A DNA stretch of 64,000 nucleotides from Nonomuraea roseoviolacea subsp. carminata (GCF_024172185.1 NZ_JAMZEC010000001.1:9686860-9750859), one strand, 5' to 3'; shown: positions 46,861 through 55,996, counted from the first letter of the stretch. Made by a program: numbers and translations. The notes: generated by a model from the letters alone, not told the origin.

Positions 46861-48063
46861 CTAGAGGGAGTCGAGGTCGATGAAGTCGGCCATGATCCGA
46901 TAGCCCAGGGCGTTGGGGTGGGCGTGGTCAGGCCGGCCGTCGGGAAAGTGATTGTGGTAACCGCCGGGGATGGCGCCGCCGCCGTGGGGGTCGATCGACC
47001 GGTCGAAGTCGGCGATCGCGTCGTACTCCCCTGAGTCGCGGATCCAGTCGTTCAGCGCGCGGCGCAGGTCGTCGGCCTCCCGCGTCCAACCGGGTGCGCC
47101 CTTGAACGGCAGGAGGGTGGCGCCGACGGCCTTGATGCCCTGGGCGTGGGCGGCGCGGATGAGGCTGCGATGGGCGTCGGCGAGGCGCCGCAGGGTGACG
47201 GGCGGGTCGTCCCGGTCCACCCCGCACATCTGGTCGCCCGGGCGCATGATGTCGTTCATGCCGAGGGAGATGATGGCCGTGCCCACGCCGGGCCGGTCCA
47301 GCACGTCGCGGGCGAAGCGGGACAGGGCGCTGTCGCCGGTGCAGACGGAGCCGGCCAGCAGCTTGTTGCCGCTGATGCCGGCGTTCAGCACCGGCCTGGG
47401 CCGGCCCGCGGCCAGCAGGCGCTGGGCGAGGATGTCGGGGTAGCGGTCGTCGCCGTCGGAGGTGGAGCCGAACCCGTCGGTGGTCGACTCGCCGATGGCG
47501 ACGATCGCCGTGCCGGTGGGCGGCCCCCCGGTGACGTCGACGCCTTCCAGGTAGTACCAGGAGCCCCAGGCCGGCTGGATCGTGTCGGTGTACGCGGCTG
47601 CGCCGGCGTCCAGGTGGTGGTCGCCTCCGGCCCGGTAGGCGGTGGTCATGGAGATCTGGTGGTACGTGGCCGGGCCGGTGGGATCGGCGAAGTACAGGGT
47701 CACGGTGAGCTGTTCGCGCGCTTGGACCGGCAAGGGCACGGGGTCGCTGACGATCCTGCCTCCGGCGGCGACGGTCGCCGTGGGCTCGCCGGCGAAGCGC
47801 AGGCGGTGCAGCGTGTCCGGCCGTACGGCGGCGCCCTGGCCGGTGCGGCCGACGCTGGCGCCGCTCAGCCGCAGCGGGGTGGTGCCGTAGGCGTTGGAGA
47901 GCCGGACGCGCAGGTGCGAGCCACCCGCGTTCAGGCGGATCACCTGTCGCACGGACTGGTCGGCGAAGCCCTGCTCTGCCCAGGTGGCGAACCAGGGAGA
48001 GCCGGAGGGGCGCATCATCGCCGCCCCCCATGCCCCGGTCCACTCTTCGAGGTGTGACCTCAT
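46861..48063 (-). CDS. SGNH/GDSL-family hydrolase
   Basis: 400 residues. The four SGNH blocks are present: VAIGESTTDGFGSTSDGDDR (Ser), NAGISGNKLL (Gly), ISLGMNDIMRPG (Asn) and DGRPDHAHPNALGYRIMADF (Asp, His). An N-terminal beta-sandwich of about 165 residues precedes it (VRQVIRLNAGGSHLRVRLSN). Related proteins are usually secreted, yet no signal peptide is seen here: the ATG at 48063 overlaps the DoxX stop and leads straight into the mature domain, so an N-terminal part may be lost. Expected to be an esterase on acetylated sugars or lipids. Confidence 0.87.
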   Translation of the reverse strand: MRSHLEEWTGAWGAAMMRPSGSPWFATWAEQGFADQSVRQVIRLNAGGSHLRVRLSNAYGTTPLRLSGASVGRTGQGAAVRPDTLHRLRFAGEPTATVAAGGRIVSDPVPLPVQAREQLTVTLYFADPTGPATYHQISMTTAYRAGGDHHLDAGAAAYTDTIQPAWGSWYYLEGVDVTGGPPTGTAIVAIGESTTDGFGSTSDGDDRYPDILAQRLLAAGRPRPVLNAGISGNKLLAGSVCTGDSALSRFARDVLDRPGVGTAIISLGMNDIMRPGDQMCGVDRDDPPVTLRRLADAHRSLIRAAHAQGIKAVGATLLPFKGAPGWTREADDLRRALNDWIRDSGEYDAIADFDRSIDPHGGGAIPGGYHNHFPDGRPDHAHPNALGYRIMADFIDLDSL

Positions 48064-48407
48064 GCCGCCGTGCCCAGGGCCAGGGCGACGACCACGGGCG
48101 CCAGGTACAGGAAGGGGAAGACGACGGTCTTGTACGAGCGGGCCCGCAGCACCGTGACGACCGCGCCGGTGAAGTACAGGATCAGGCCGATCGCGGCGGC
48201 CACGCCGATCGCGGGGACCGCCAGACCGGCCAGCAGGCCGATCGCTCCGGCGGCCTTGGCCGCGCCCAGCCACGGCCACCACGACCGCGGCACCCCGTAC
48301 TCGATCAGCGGCTTGGCCACGAAATCGGCCCTGCGCAGCAGCGAGAAGCCGGAGAAGCCGACCCAGGCGGCGGTGAGGCCGGTGACGATGACCTGCGTGG
48401 TGGACAT
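48060..48407 (-). CDS. DoxX-family membrane protein
   Basis: 115 residues with four membrane segments: VIVTGLTAAWVGFSGFSLL, WWPWLGAAKAAGAIGLLAGL, IGVAAAIGLILYFTGAVVTV, VVFPFLYLAPVVVALALGTA. The GVP-x-x-W-W-P-W-L-G-x-x-K-x-x-G loop is typical of DoxX-like (DoxX_2) proteins. GGAGAAACCCCC precedes ATG 48407. Coupled by ATGA overlap to the SGNH gene. Function unknown; some relatives are tied to thiosulfate or redox stress. Confidence 0.87.
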   Translation of the reverse strand: MSTTQVIVTGLTAAWVGFSGFSLLRRADFVAKPLIEYGVPRSWWPWLGAAKAAGAIGLLAGLAVPAIGVAAAIGLILYFTGAVVTVLRARSYKTVVFPFLYLAPVVVALALGTAA

Positions 48408-48653
48408 GGGGGTTTCTCCTGTCGTTCGTCGAGGGGGAGTCGGTGCGGAACACTCGCGTGTCCCTCATGTCTTCGAGTTTGGGGCGCGCCGTTAATAAGA
48501 TCCCTATGCGTTCGCGATGCGCTTCGGCCCTTCGCGGGCGCGCGCCTGTTCCGCCACCGCGCTCATCGGCGGCTCCTGGCTCTTCCCGGCGGCGAGCTCA
48601 TCGCTTGCGTTCAGGGCAGCGGCGATCTTCGCCAGATGTCGAAGGAGCGCGTT

Positions 48654-48715
48654 ATGGCGCTGCACCGGCTCAGCTCGACCACCATCGGGGTTCCTGACCC
48701 CGCCGAGACCATCGC
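48654..48715 (+). pseudogene. VOC-family dioxygenase, N-terminal stump
   Basis: ATG 48654, preceded by GAAGGAG, begins MALHRLSSTTIGVPDPAETI, the N-terminus of VOC/catechol-dioxygenase-like proteins. After about 21 codons the sequence switches in frame to a NarI-like segment (AGIATVGGLAILVYRRRTVG). The remaining 270 or so residues of the VOC protein are missing. Confidence 0.55.
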
Positions 48716-48950
48716 CTACGCCGGGATCGCCACGGTGGGCGGCCTGGCGATCCTGGTCTACCGGCGGCGCACCGTGGGACGCCGCCGCTGTTCCAGCTGC
48801 ACGCGCTCAGCGCGCTGGTGCTGTTCGCGATCTGGCCGTTCACCCGGCTGGTGCACATGCTCACCGCGCCGGTCGGCTACCTCACCCGGCCGTACATCGT
48901 CCACCGCGGCAGGGACGAGGGCCGGCGCCCCGCCCGGCGCGGCTGGGAGT
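48716..48950 (+). pseudogene. Nitrate reductase gamma subunit (narI) remnant
   Basis: Bases 48716-48778 encode a NarI-like transmembrane piece (AGIATVGGLAILVYRRRTVG); after a frame change, 48782-48915 encode the NarI end PPLFQLHALSALVLFAIWPF, TRLVHMLTAPVGYLTRPYIV, closely parallel to LIFQLHALSAWVLAAIWPFT in the intact narI at 53603. The region between them (about 60 residues) is deleted. This implies a second nar operon existed to the left. Confidence 0.7.
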
Positions 48951-49000
48951 CGTCCCGCCGAAGCGGACCACGGCGGGAGCCCGGCGATACGTCCACGACG

Positions 49001-49456
49001 TCAGCTCCGCGCGGGCCGCGGGGCCGCCGGCGCGTGGGGGCGGGTCGCCGTGATGCGGCGGCCGGAGATGTGCTCGGCCTCGACCACGATGTAGTGGTCG
49101 CGACTGCCCGGCGCCCAGGTGGTCAGCGGCAGCGCCGCGAGCCGGTCGATCTCGGCGGGATCGGACACCTCCCGGGCCTGTCCCACCGCGGTGACCGACC
49201 AGCCGGTGCGCCGCTCGTGATCGAACTCGTCGGCCTCGAAGGCCACCACGGCCCGCCGGGTGGCGGCGGCCAGCTTCGACCCGGTCGAGGTGCGGATCAC
49301 GATGGTCCGGCCGTCGAGGTGGAAGTTCACCGGCTGGACGGCCGGCAGGGCGCGATCGGTGAACACGATCCGCCCGATGGGCGCCGTGGACAGCAGGTCG
49401 AAGCACTCCTCGGGGGAGAGCACCTGAAGTCCGGACGAGTCGAGCAGCACACGCAT
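49001..49456 (-). CDS. Pyridoxamine 5'-phosphate oxidase-fold protein, probable hypoxia-regulon member
   Basis: 151 residues: MRVLLDSSGLQVLSPEECFD, LLSTAPIGRIVFTDRALPAV, PVNFHLDGRTIVIRTSTGSK, VAFEADEFDHERRTGWSVTA, VGQAREVSDPAEIDRL. Small split-barrel flavin/F420 proteins of this kind are common in the DosR (dormancy) regulon of mycobacteria. ATG 49456 is chosen by family fit. A DosR-like palindrome lies 39 bases upstream (49495-49506) and the gene is wedged between two nar remnants. Confidence 0.85.
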   Translation of the reverse strand: MRVLLDSSGLQVLSPEECFDLLSTAPIGRIVFTDRALPAVQPVNFHLDGRTIVIRTSTGSKLAAATRRAVVAFEADEFDHERRTGWSVTAVGQAREVSDPAEIDRLAALPLTTWAPGSRDHYIVVEAEHISGRRITATRPHAPAAPRPARS

Positions 49457-49494
49457 GAGTCTCGACGCTATCCGGACCGCGGCCGGCCGGGTAG

Positions 49495-49506
49495 GGACCA
49501 AAGTCC
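49495..49506. promoter_or_regulatory. DosR/DevR-like box upstream of the PNPOx-fold gene
   Basis: GGACCAAAGTCC, within the larger palindrome GGGACCAAAGTCCC, matches the core of the DosR/DevR site (GGGAC-nnnn-GTCCC). Its reverse complement, GGACTTTGGTCC, is identical to the site at 60630. A weaker copy, GGACTTTCGGCC, lies at 49531-49542 towards narG. Confidence 0.7.
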
Positions 49507-49615
49507 CGAGAAGTTCTCATGTCGTTTCGGGGACTTTCGGCCCTGCGCGTGCGGACGTTCGCCTCGGTGGGCGAAGCGCGCCGGGCTTCTAGCGTGGTTC
49601 GGGCCCCGCAGTCGC

Positions 49616-51382
49616 GGGTCGTTCGCCGACTGCAACGCCCAGGCCGCGCGGCTCGGCTGGCTGCCCTCGCACCCGACCTTCGACCGCAACCCGCTCGTCC
49701 TCGCCGACGAGGCCGCTGAGGCCGGTGTCCCGGTGGCCGAGCACGTCGTGAACGAGCTGAGGTCCGGGAACCTCCGCTTCGCCGCCGAGGACCCCGGCGA
49801 CCCGGCCAACTTCCCGCGGGTGCTGACCGTGTGGCGGGCCAACCTGCTCGGCTCCTCCGGCAAGGGCAACGAGTACTTCCTGCGCCACCTGCTCGGCGCC
49901 GACGCCGAGACCCGTAACCAGGAAGGGCTGCGCCCGGCCGAGGTGACCTGGCGCGAGGAGGCCGCCGAGGGCAAGCTCGACCTGCTGACCGCCATCGACT
50001 TCCGCATGACCTCCACGGCGCTGTTCTCCGACGTCGTGCTCCCGGCCGCCACCTGGTACGAGAAGCACGACCTGTCCTCGACCGACATGCACCCGTTCGT
50101 GCACGCCTTCAACCCGGCCATCGCCCCGCCCTGGCAGACCCGCAGCGACTACGACACCTTCCTCAGCCTCGCCGACCGTTTCTCCGCGCTGGCCGCCGAC
50201 CACCTGGGCCGGCGCACCGACGTGCTGGCCGTCCCGCTCGCCCACGACACCCCCGACGAGCTGGCCCAGCCCGGCGGACGGGTTCGCGACTGGAAGCACG
50301 GCGAGTGCGAGCCCGTACCCGGCAGGACCATGCCGAGGATCGTCGCGATCGAGCGCGACTACGCCGCCGTGGGCGAGCGCATGCGCTCCATCGGGCCGCT
50401 GTTCGCCGAGCTGGGACTGACGACCAAGGCCGTGACCTACCGGGTCGGCCCGGAGCTCGACTACCTGGCCGACAAGAACGGCACCACCGGCGAGGGACGC
50501 GTCTCGCTGGCCACGGCCGACCGCATGTGCGAGGCCATCCTCGCGCTGTCCGGCACCACCAACGGCCGCCTGTCCACCCAGGGTTTCGAGACGCTGGAGA
50601 AGCGCACCGGGACCAGGCTCGCCGACCTGGCCGCCGAGCACGAGGGCAGGCGCATCACCTTCGCCGACACGCAGTCCAGGCCGCAACCGGTGATCACCTC
50701 GCCGGAGTGGTCGGGGTCGGAGACCGGCGGGCGCCGCTACTCCGCCTTCGTCATCAACGTCGAGCGGGACAAGCCCTGGCACACCCTGACCGGGCGGCAG
50801 CAGTTCTTCCTCGACCACGACTGGATCATCGAGCTGGGCGAGCAACTGCCCGCCTACCGGCCGCCGCTCAACATGCGCCGCCACTACGGCGAGCAGCGCG
50901 ACGGCGCCGACGGGGACGGCGGGGCCGAGGTCACCGTGCGCTACCTGACCCCGCACTCCAAGTGGTCCATCCACTCGGAGTACCAGGACAACGCCTACAT
51001 GCTGGCGTTGTCCCGCGGCGGGCCGACGATCTGGATGAGCGTCGAGGACGCCCGCGCGATCGGCGTCGCCGACAACGACTGGATCGAGGCGTACAACCGC
51101 AACGGCGTGGTCGTGGCCCGCGCGATCGTCTCGCACCGCATGCCGGCCGGGACCGTGTACATGTACCACGCCAAGGACCGCAACGTGAACGTCCCGCTCA
51201 CCGAGAGGTCCGGGCGGCGCGGCGGCGTGCACAACTCCCTCACCCGGCTGCTGCTCAAGCCCAGCCACCTCATCGGCGGGTACGCGCAGTTCACCTACGC
51301 CTTCAACTACTACGGGCCGACCGGCAACCAGCGTGACGAGATCACCGTCATCCGCCGCCGCGCCCAGGAGGTGACGTACTGA
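49616..51382 (+). pseudogene. narG: Respiratory nitrate reductase alpha subunit (narG), 5'-truncated
   Basis: About 588 codons of NarG C-terminal half: AARLGWLPSHPTFDRNPLVL, NFPRVLTVWRANLLGSSGKG, LLTAIDFRMTSTALFSDVVL, PAATWYEKHDLSSTDMHPFV, then the molybdopterin-dinucleotide-binding end (TPHSKWSIHSEYQDNAYMLA). Full NarG has about 1230 residues; the missing first half carries the FS0 4Fe-4S ligands and the Asp that binds molybdenum, so this subunit cannot work. The reading frame is open further left only by chance, across the antisense of the PNPOx-fold gene. The stop touches the narH start. Confidence 0.85.
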
Positions 51383-52932
51383 TGCGCGTCATGGCACAGG
51401 TCGCCATGGTGATGAACCTGGACAAGTGCATCGGCTGCCACACCTGCTCCGTCACGTGCAAGCAGACGTGGACCAACCGCGACGGCGTCGAGTACGTCTG
51501 GTTCAACAACGTCGAGACCAAACCCGGCGTCGGCTACCCCAAGCGCTACGAGGACCAGGACCGCTGGCACGGCGGCTGGCAGCTCGACCGGCGCGGCCGG
51601 CTCAAGCTGCGCGCCGGAGGCCGCGTCAAGCGGCTGCTCAACCTGTTCTCCAACCCGGATCTCGCGGACCTGGACGACTACTACGAGCCGGCCACCTACG
51701 ACTACGACACCCTCATCAACGCCCCCGCCGGCCCGCACACCCCGGTCATCCGCCCCAAGTCGGCCATCACCGGCCGGGACATGGCGATCACCTGGGGCGC
51801 GAACTGGGAGGACGACCTGGGCGGCGCCCCCGAGCACGCCCCGGCCGACCCCGTCCTGGCCGCCATGGCGGAGAAGGTGAAGATGGAGTTCGACAAGACC
51901 TTCATGTTCCACCTGCCGCGCATCTGCGAGCACTGCCTCAACCCGGCCTGCGTCGCCGCCTGCCCGTCCGGCGCGATGTACAAGCGGGAGGAGGACGGCA
52001 TCGTCCTGGTGGACCAGAACCGCTGCCGCGGGTGGCGCATGTGCGTCTCGTCGTGCCCGTACAAGAAGGTGTACGTCAACCACAGGACCGGCAAGGCCGA
52101 GAAGTGCACGTTCTGCTTCCCCCGCATCGAGGCGGGACAGCCGACCGTGTGCGCCGAGACCTGCGTCGGACGCCTGCGCTACCTCGGCCTGATCCTGTAC
52201 GACGCCGACGCGGTGCTGGAGGCCGCGCGCGTCCCGGACCCCCGGGACCTGCTGGAGGCCCAGCGCCGGGTCTTCCTCGACCCGTCCGACCCGGAGGTGG
52301 TCGAGGCGGCCCGCGCCGCGGGCATCAGCGAGGACTGGATCGCCGCGGCGCAGCGCTCGCCGATCTACCGGCTGGCCATGCGGTACCGGGTGGCGCTGCC
52401 GCTGCACCCGGAGTACCGCACGCTGCCCATGGTCTGGTACATCCCGCCGCTGTCACCGGTGCTCGACGCCGTCACCGGCGTGGGCGCCGACGCCGACGAC
52501 CCCGACAACGTCTTCCACGCCATCACCGACCTGCGCATCCCGCTGGAGTACCTGGCCGGGCTGTTCTCGGCCGGCGACACCGAGGTCGTGGCCGGGGTGC
52601 TGATGAAGCTGTCGGCGATGCGCGCCTACATGCGGGCCCGCACCGTGGACGGCACCGTCGCCGAGGACCTGCTGGAGTCGGTCGGGATGACGGCGGCCGA
52701 GATGGAGGAGCTGTACCGGCTGCTGGCCATCGCCAAGTACGACGAGCGCTACGTCGTGCCCGCCGCCCACCGCGAGGACGCCGCCGCCCTGTCCGCCCAG
52801 GCGGACGGGTGCAGCCTGGACGGCGACGGCGGCCCCGGCATGAGCGACTTCCACCCGGCCGGAGTCACCGGCCGCCGCACCGACGGGCGGCTCGGCCTGA
52901 AGATCTTCGTCCGCGACGGAGGCACGGCGTGA
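51382..52932 (+). CDS. narH: Respiratory nitrate reductase beta subunit
   Basis: 516 residues with all four iron-sulfur cluster motifs: CIGCHTCSVTCKQTW, CEHCLNPACVAACPSGAMYK, CRGWRMCVSSCPYKK (Trp in place of one Cys marks the 3Fe-4S cluster) and CTFCFPRIEAGQPTVCAETC. The C-terminal domain has LPMVWYIPPLSPVLDAVTG. It passes electrons from NarI to NarG on the cytoplasmic side. ATG 51382 overlaps the end of the narG remnant by one base; it is intact while its partner narG is not. Confidence 0.96.
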   Translation: MRVMAQVAMVMNLDKCIGCHTCSVTCKQTWTNRDGVEYVWFNNVETKPGVGYPKRYEDQDRWHGGWQLDRRGRLKLRAGGRVKRLLNLFSNPDLADLDDYYEPATYDYDTLINAPAGPHTPVIRPKSAITGRDMAITWGANWEDDLGGAPEHAPADPVLAAMAEKVKMEFDKTFMFHLPRICEHCLNPACVAACPSGAMYKREEDGIVLVDQNRCRGWRMCVSSCPYKKVYVNHRTGKAEKCTFCFPRIEAGQPTVCAETCVGRLRYLGLILYDADAVLEAARVPDPRDLLEAQRRVFLDPSDPEVVEAARAAGISEDWIAAAQRSPIYRLAMRYRVALPLHPEYRTLPMVWYIPPLSPVLDAVTGVGADADDPDNVFHAITDLRIPLEYLAGLFSAGDTEVVAGVLMKLSAMRAYMRARTVDGTVAEDLLESVGMTAAEMEELYRLLAIAKYDERYVVPAAHREDAAALSAQADGCSLDGDGGPGMSDFHPAGVTGRRTDGRLGLKIFVRDGGTA

Positions 52933-53606
52933 GACTCCTGACCCGGCGGGAGACCTCCGCCTTCGAGGAGCCGGCGCGTCGCGCGGCGCTGTTCCGGCTG
53001 ATCTCGCTCCTGCTCCAGTACCCGGACGCCGAGCTCCTCGCCGCCCGCGACGAGCTGAGCCGGGCCGCGCTCGCGCTGCCGGAGTCGCCGACCCGCGACG
53101 CCCTCGTCGCGTTCACCGCCTGGTACGCCGAGTGCGAGCCCATGCCGCTGGCCCGCGCCTACGTCGAGACCTTCGACCTGCGCCGCCGCTCCAGCCTCTA
53201 CCTCACCTACTACCTGCACGGCGACACCCGCCGCCGCGGCATGGCGCTGCTCACCCTCAAGCAGCGCTACCGGGTGGCCGGGCTCACCCCGCCCGAGGGC
53301 GAGCTGCCCGACTACCTGCCGGTGGTCTGCGAGTTCGCCGCGCTGGCCGGGCCGTCCATCGGCGAGGCGCCGCTGCGCCAGCACCGCAAGGGGCTGGAGC
53401 TCATCCGCACCGCGCTGCGCGAGGCCGGCTCGTCGTACTCGCTGGTGCTCGACGCGCTCTGCGCGGAACTGCCGGACCTGTCGGCGGCCGAGCGTGCCGC
53501 CGTCGCGGACCTGGCGCTGGCCGGGCCGCCCGCCGAGGAGGTCGGGCTGGCGCCGTACGGGCCGCCCCTCGACGAGACGCCGAACGAGACGGAGGTGCGG
53601 CCGTGA
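52929..53606 (+). CDS. narJ: Nitrate reductase molybdenum cofactor assembly chaperone
   Basis: 225 residues from GTG 52929, overlapping the narH stop. The NarJ/TorD-type all-helical protein shows FRLISLLLQYPDAELLAARD, FTAWYAECEPMPLARAYVET, FDLRRRSSLYLTYYLHGDTR, RRRGMALLTLKQRYRVAGL and ELPDYLPVVCEFAAL. It holds apo-NarG until the Mo cofactor is inserted. With narG broken it has no evident client in this window. Confidence 0.95.
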   Translation: MRLLTRRETSAFEEPARRAALFRLISLLLQYPDAELLAARDELSRAALALPESPTRDALVAFTAWYAECEPMPLARAYVETFDLRRRSSLYLTYYLHGDTRRRGMALLTLKQRYRVAGLTPPEGELPDYLPVVCEFAALAGPSIGEAPLRQHRKGLELIRTALREAGSSYSLVLDALCAELPDLSAAERAAVADLALAGPPAEEVGLAPYGPPLDETPNETEVRP

Positions 53607-54292
53607 GCGTCGCGCTGTGGGTCGTCGTCCCCTACATCGCTCTGACGATCTTCGTGGTCGGCCACGTCTGGCGCTGGCGGGTCGACCAGTTCGGCTGGAC
53701 CACCCGCACCACGCAGGTCCTGGAGAGCCGGCTGCTGCGGCTCGGGTCCCCGCTGTTCCACCTCGGCGCGTTCGCCGCCATCGGCGGCCACGTGCTGGGC
53801 CTGCTCGTCCCGAAGAGCCTGACCGAGGCGGTCGGCGTGGACGAGCACCTCTACCACCTGGTGTCGGTGAGCGCGGGGACCGTGGCCGGGCTCATGGTGG
53901 TGGCGGGCCTGGGGCTGCTGCTGGCCCGCCGCCTCACCAGCCCGCGCGTCCGCCGCACCACCACCCGCGCCGACAAGGTCCTGTTCGCCGTGATCGCGGC
54001 CACCATCGCGCTCGGCATGTCCGCGACCGTGGGCCAGAACCTGCTCGGCGGCGGCTACGACTACCGCGCAACGATCGCCGTCTGGTTCCGCGGTGTCCTG
54101 ACCTTCCACCCCGACCCCGGCCTGATGGCCGGCGTGCCGCTGATCTTCCAGTTGCACGCGCTGTCGGCCTGGGTGCTCGCCGCGATCTGGCCCTTCACCC
54201 GGCTCGTCCACGTCTGGTCGGCGCCGGTCGCCTACCTGTGGCGGCCCTACGTCGTCTACCGGCGGCGCGCCCCGCTCGGCGTGCGCCGATGA
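53603..54292 (+). CDS. narI: Respiratory nitrate reductase gamma subunit (cytochrome b)
   Basis: 229 residues from GTG 53603, five membrane helices. Heme-ligand histidines lie in VVGHVWRWRVDQFGW, FHLGAFAAIGGHVLGLLVPK, IFQLHALSAWVLAAIWPF and TRLVHVWSAPVAYLWRPYVV. It oxidises menaquinol at the membrane and feeds NarH. Overlaps narJ by four bases. The basic tail YRRRAPLGVRR is cytoplasmic. A partly deleted paralogue is at 48716-48950. Confidence 0.95.
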   Translation: MSVALWVVVPYIALTIFVVGHVWRWRVDQFGWTTRTTQVLESRLLRLGSPLFHLGAFAAIGGHVLGLLVPKSLTEAVGVDEHLYHLVSVSAGTVAGLMVVAGLGLLLARRLTSPRVRRTTTRADKVLFAVIAATIALGMSATVGQNLLGGGYDYRATIAVWFRGVLTFHPDPGLMAGVPLIFQLHALSAWVLAAIWPFTRLVHVWSAPVAYLWRPYVVYRRRAPLGVRR

Positions 54293-54343
54293 CCGGCATC
54301 CATCGCTTCACGGCACGAAGCGCTTCACGGCAAGGAGCAGGAA

Positions 54344-54433
54344 ATGAGCGTTGTCCGAGCGGCGGCGGTGCTGCTGCTGGGCGCCGCCGGCGCCGCGACG
54401 GCGGCGAGCACCACGCTCGCCGTCGCCGCGTGA
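54344..54433 (+). CDS. Small single-helix protein (29 residues), unrecognised
   Basis: ATG 54344 follows CAAGGAGCAGGAA, a good ribosome binding site, and encodes MSVVRAAAVLLLGAAGAATA plus nine further residues, one hydrophobic Ala/Leu-rich helix after a single Arg. It sits 51 bases after narI and 21 bases before the nitronate monooxygenase gene, so it may be a membrane micropeptide of the nar transcript. Preceded by a direct repeat of GCTTCACGGCA. I do not recognise a family. Confidence 0.5.
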   Translation: MSVVRAAAVLLLGAAGAATAASTTLAVAA

Positions 54434-54454
54434 CGGCTCCGGGACGGTCGATCC

Positions 54455-55939
54455 ATGTCACCCACTGCCCGAGCGCTCACCCCGCAGCCGGAGGATCGCG
54501 TGCTGTCCATCGCTGATCACCTCACCGAAGCGTTCCCCGCGCTGATCCAGGGCGGCATGGGCGTCGGAGTGTCCGGGTGGCGGCTGGCGCGCGCGGTGGC
54601 CCGGACCGGGCAGCTCGGCGTCGTGTCGGGCACCGCGCTGGACGTCACGCTGGCCCGCCGGCTCCAGCGCGGCGATCCCGGCGGGGACCTGCGCCGCGCG
54701 CTGGCCTGCTTCCCGGTGCCCGCCATCGCCGAGCGGGTGCTGGGCCGCTACTTCGTGCCGGGCGGGATCGCGCCGGGCACGCCGTACCGGCCGGTGCCCC
54801 GGCTCGGGCTGCGGCCCAGCCGCGCCCGCGACGAACTGGCCGTGGCCGCCAACTTCGCCGAGGTCTTCCTGGCCAAGCACGGGCACGACGGCCCGATCGG
54901 CGTCAACTACCTGGAGAAGATCCAGCTCGCCACGCCGGCCGCCGTGTTCGGGGCGATGCTGGCCGGGGTCGACTACGTGCTGATGGGGGCGGGCATCCCG
55001 ACCGAGATCCCGCACCTGCTCGACGAGTTCGCCGCGCACCGCCCGGCCGGGATCACCGTCGCCGTGGCCGGGGCCGACGACGCCCGGCACACGGTCGGCC
55101 TCGACCCCGGAGCGCTGCTGCCCGCCCCCACCGAGCCGCTGCGGCGGCCGAAGCTGCTGGCGATCGTCTCCTCGCACGTGCTGGCCGGCTACCTGGCCCG
55201 TTCGCCGCGGACCCGGCCGGACGGGTTCGTCCTGGAGACGCCGGTGGCCGGCGGGCACAGCGCGCCGCCGCGCGGCCGCCTGCGGCTGGACGAGGCCGGC
55301 GAGCCCGTCTACGGGCCGCGCGACGAGGCCGACACCGGCAGGGTCGCCGCCCTCGGGCTGCCGTTCTGGCTGGCCGGCGGCTACGGCACCCCCGACGGGC
55401 TGGCCGGGGCGCTGGCCGCGGGCGCCACCGGGATCCAGGTCGGGTCGGCGTTCGCGTTGTGCCGCGAGTCCGGGCTCGACGACGAACTCAGGCGCCGCCT
55501 GCTGCGCGCGGCCGGCGCCGGGACCCTGGAGGTCCGCAACGACCCGCGCGCCTCGCCGACCGGCTTCCCGTTCAAGGTCGCGAACGTGCCCGGCACCCTG
55601 TCCGAGCCCGGCGTCCACGAGCGGCGACCGCGGCTGTGCGACCTGGGCTACCTGCGCAGCCCGTACGTCAAGGCCGACGGCGCGATCGGCTACCGCTGCC
55701 CCGCCGAGCCTGTCGACACCTACGTGCGCAAGGGCGGCTCCGCGGAGGAGGCCGAGGGCCGCCAGTGCCTGTGCAACGGCCTGACCGCCGCGATCGGCCT
55801 GCCCCAGCACCGCGCCGACGGTTACCGCGAGCCCGCCCTTCTCACCCTGGGCCAGGACGTCACGTTCCTGCGCGACCTGCCGGAGAACCACTCGGCCGCC
55901 GACGTCGTCCACCGCATCCTGCTGGGAGCACCCGCATGA
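54455..55939 (+). CDS. Nitronate monooxygenase-like FMN protein
   Basis: 494 residues of the TIM-barrel nitronate monooxygenase / 2-nitropropane dioxygenase superfamily, longer class: LIQGGMGVGVSGWRLARAVA, GQLGVVSGTALDV, GPIGVNYLEKIQLATPAAVF, GVDYVLMGAGIPTEIPHLLD, ETPVAGGHSAPPRGRL, LPFWLAGGYGTPDGLAGALA, AGATGIQVGSAFALCRESGL, and a Cys-containing end (RCPAEPVDTYVRKGG, GRQCLCNGLTAAIG). It oxidises nitronates or related toxic nitro compounds; the nar setting suggests protection from reactive nitrogen chemistry. Start ATG 54455; GTG 54500 is possible. Confidence 0.87.
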   Translation: MSPTARALTPQPEDRVLSIADHLTEAFPALIQGGMGVGVSGWRLARAVARTGQLGVVSGTALDVTLARRLQRGDPGGDLRRALACFPVPAIAERVLGRYFVPGGIAPGTPYRPVPRLGLRPSRARDELAVAANFAEVFLAKHGHDGPIGVNYLEKIQLATPAAVFGAMLAGVDYVLMGAGIPTEIPHLLDEFAAHRPAGITVAVAGADDARHTVGLDPGALLPAPTEPLRRPKLLAIVSSHVLAGYLARSPRTRPDGFVLETPVAGGHSAPPRGRLRLDEAGEPVYGPRDEADTGRVAALGLPFWLAGGYGTPDGLAGALAAGATGIQVGSAFALCRESGLDDELRRRLLRAAGAGTLEVRNDPRASPTGFPFKVANVPGTLSEPGVHERRPRLCDLGYLRSPYVKADGAIGYRCPAEPVDTYVRKGGSAEEAEGRQCLCNGLTAAIGLPQHRADGYREPALLTLGQDVTFLRDLPENHSAADVVHRILLGAPA

Positions 55940-55996
55940 CCGGCGCCTCACCCCCGGCCCGGCCGCTGTGGACGGACCGGAGGTCCGCCCGGACGA

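Noticed and set aside
48818..51382. A single 854-codon frame joining the narI end to narG
   Set aside because: Only the two ends look like nar proteins. The middle is antisense of the PNPOx-fold gene plus non-coding bases, so this is a chance open frame, not a fusion protein.
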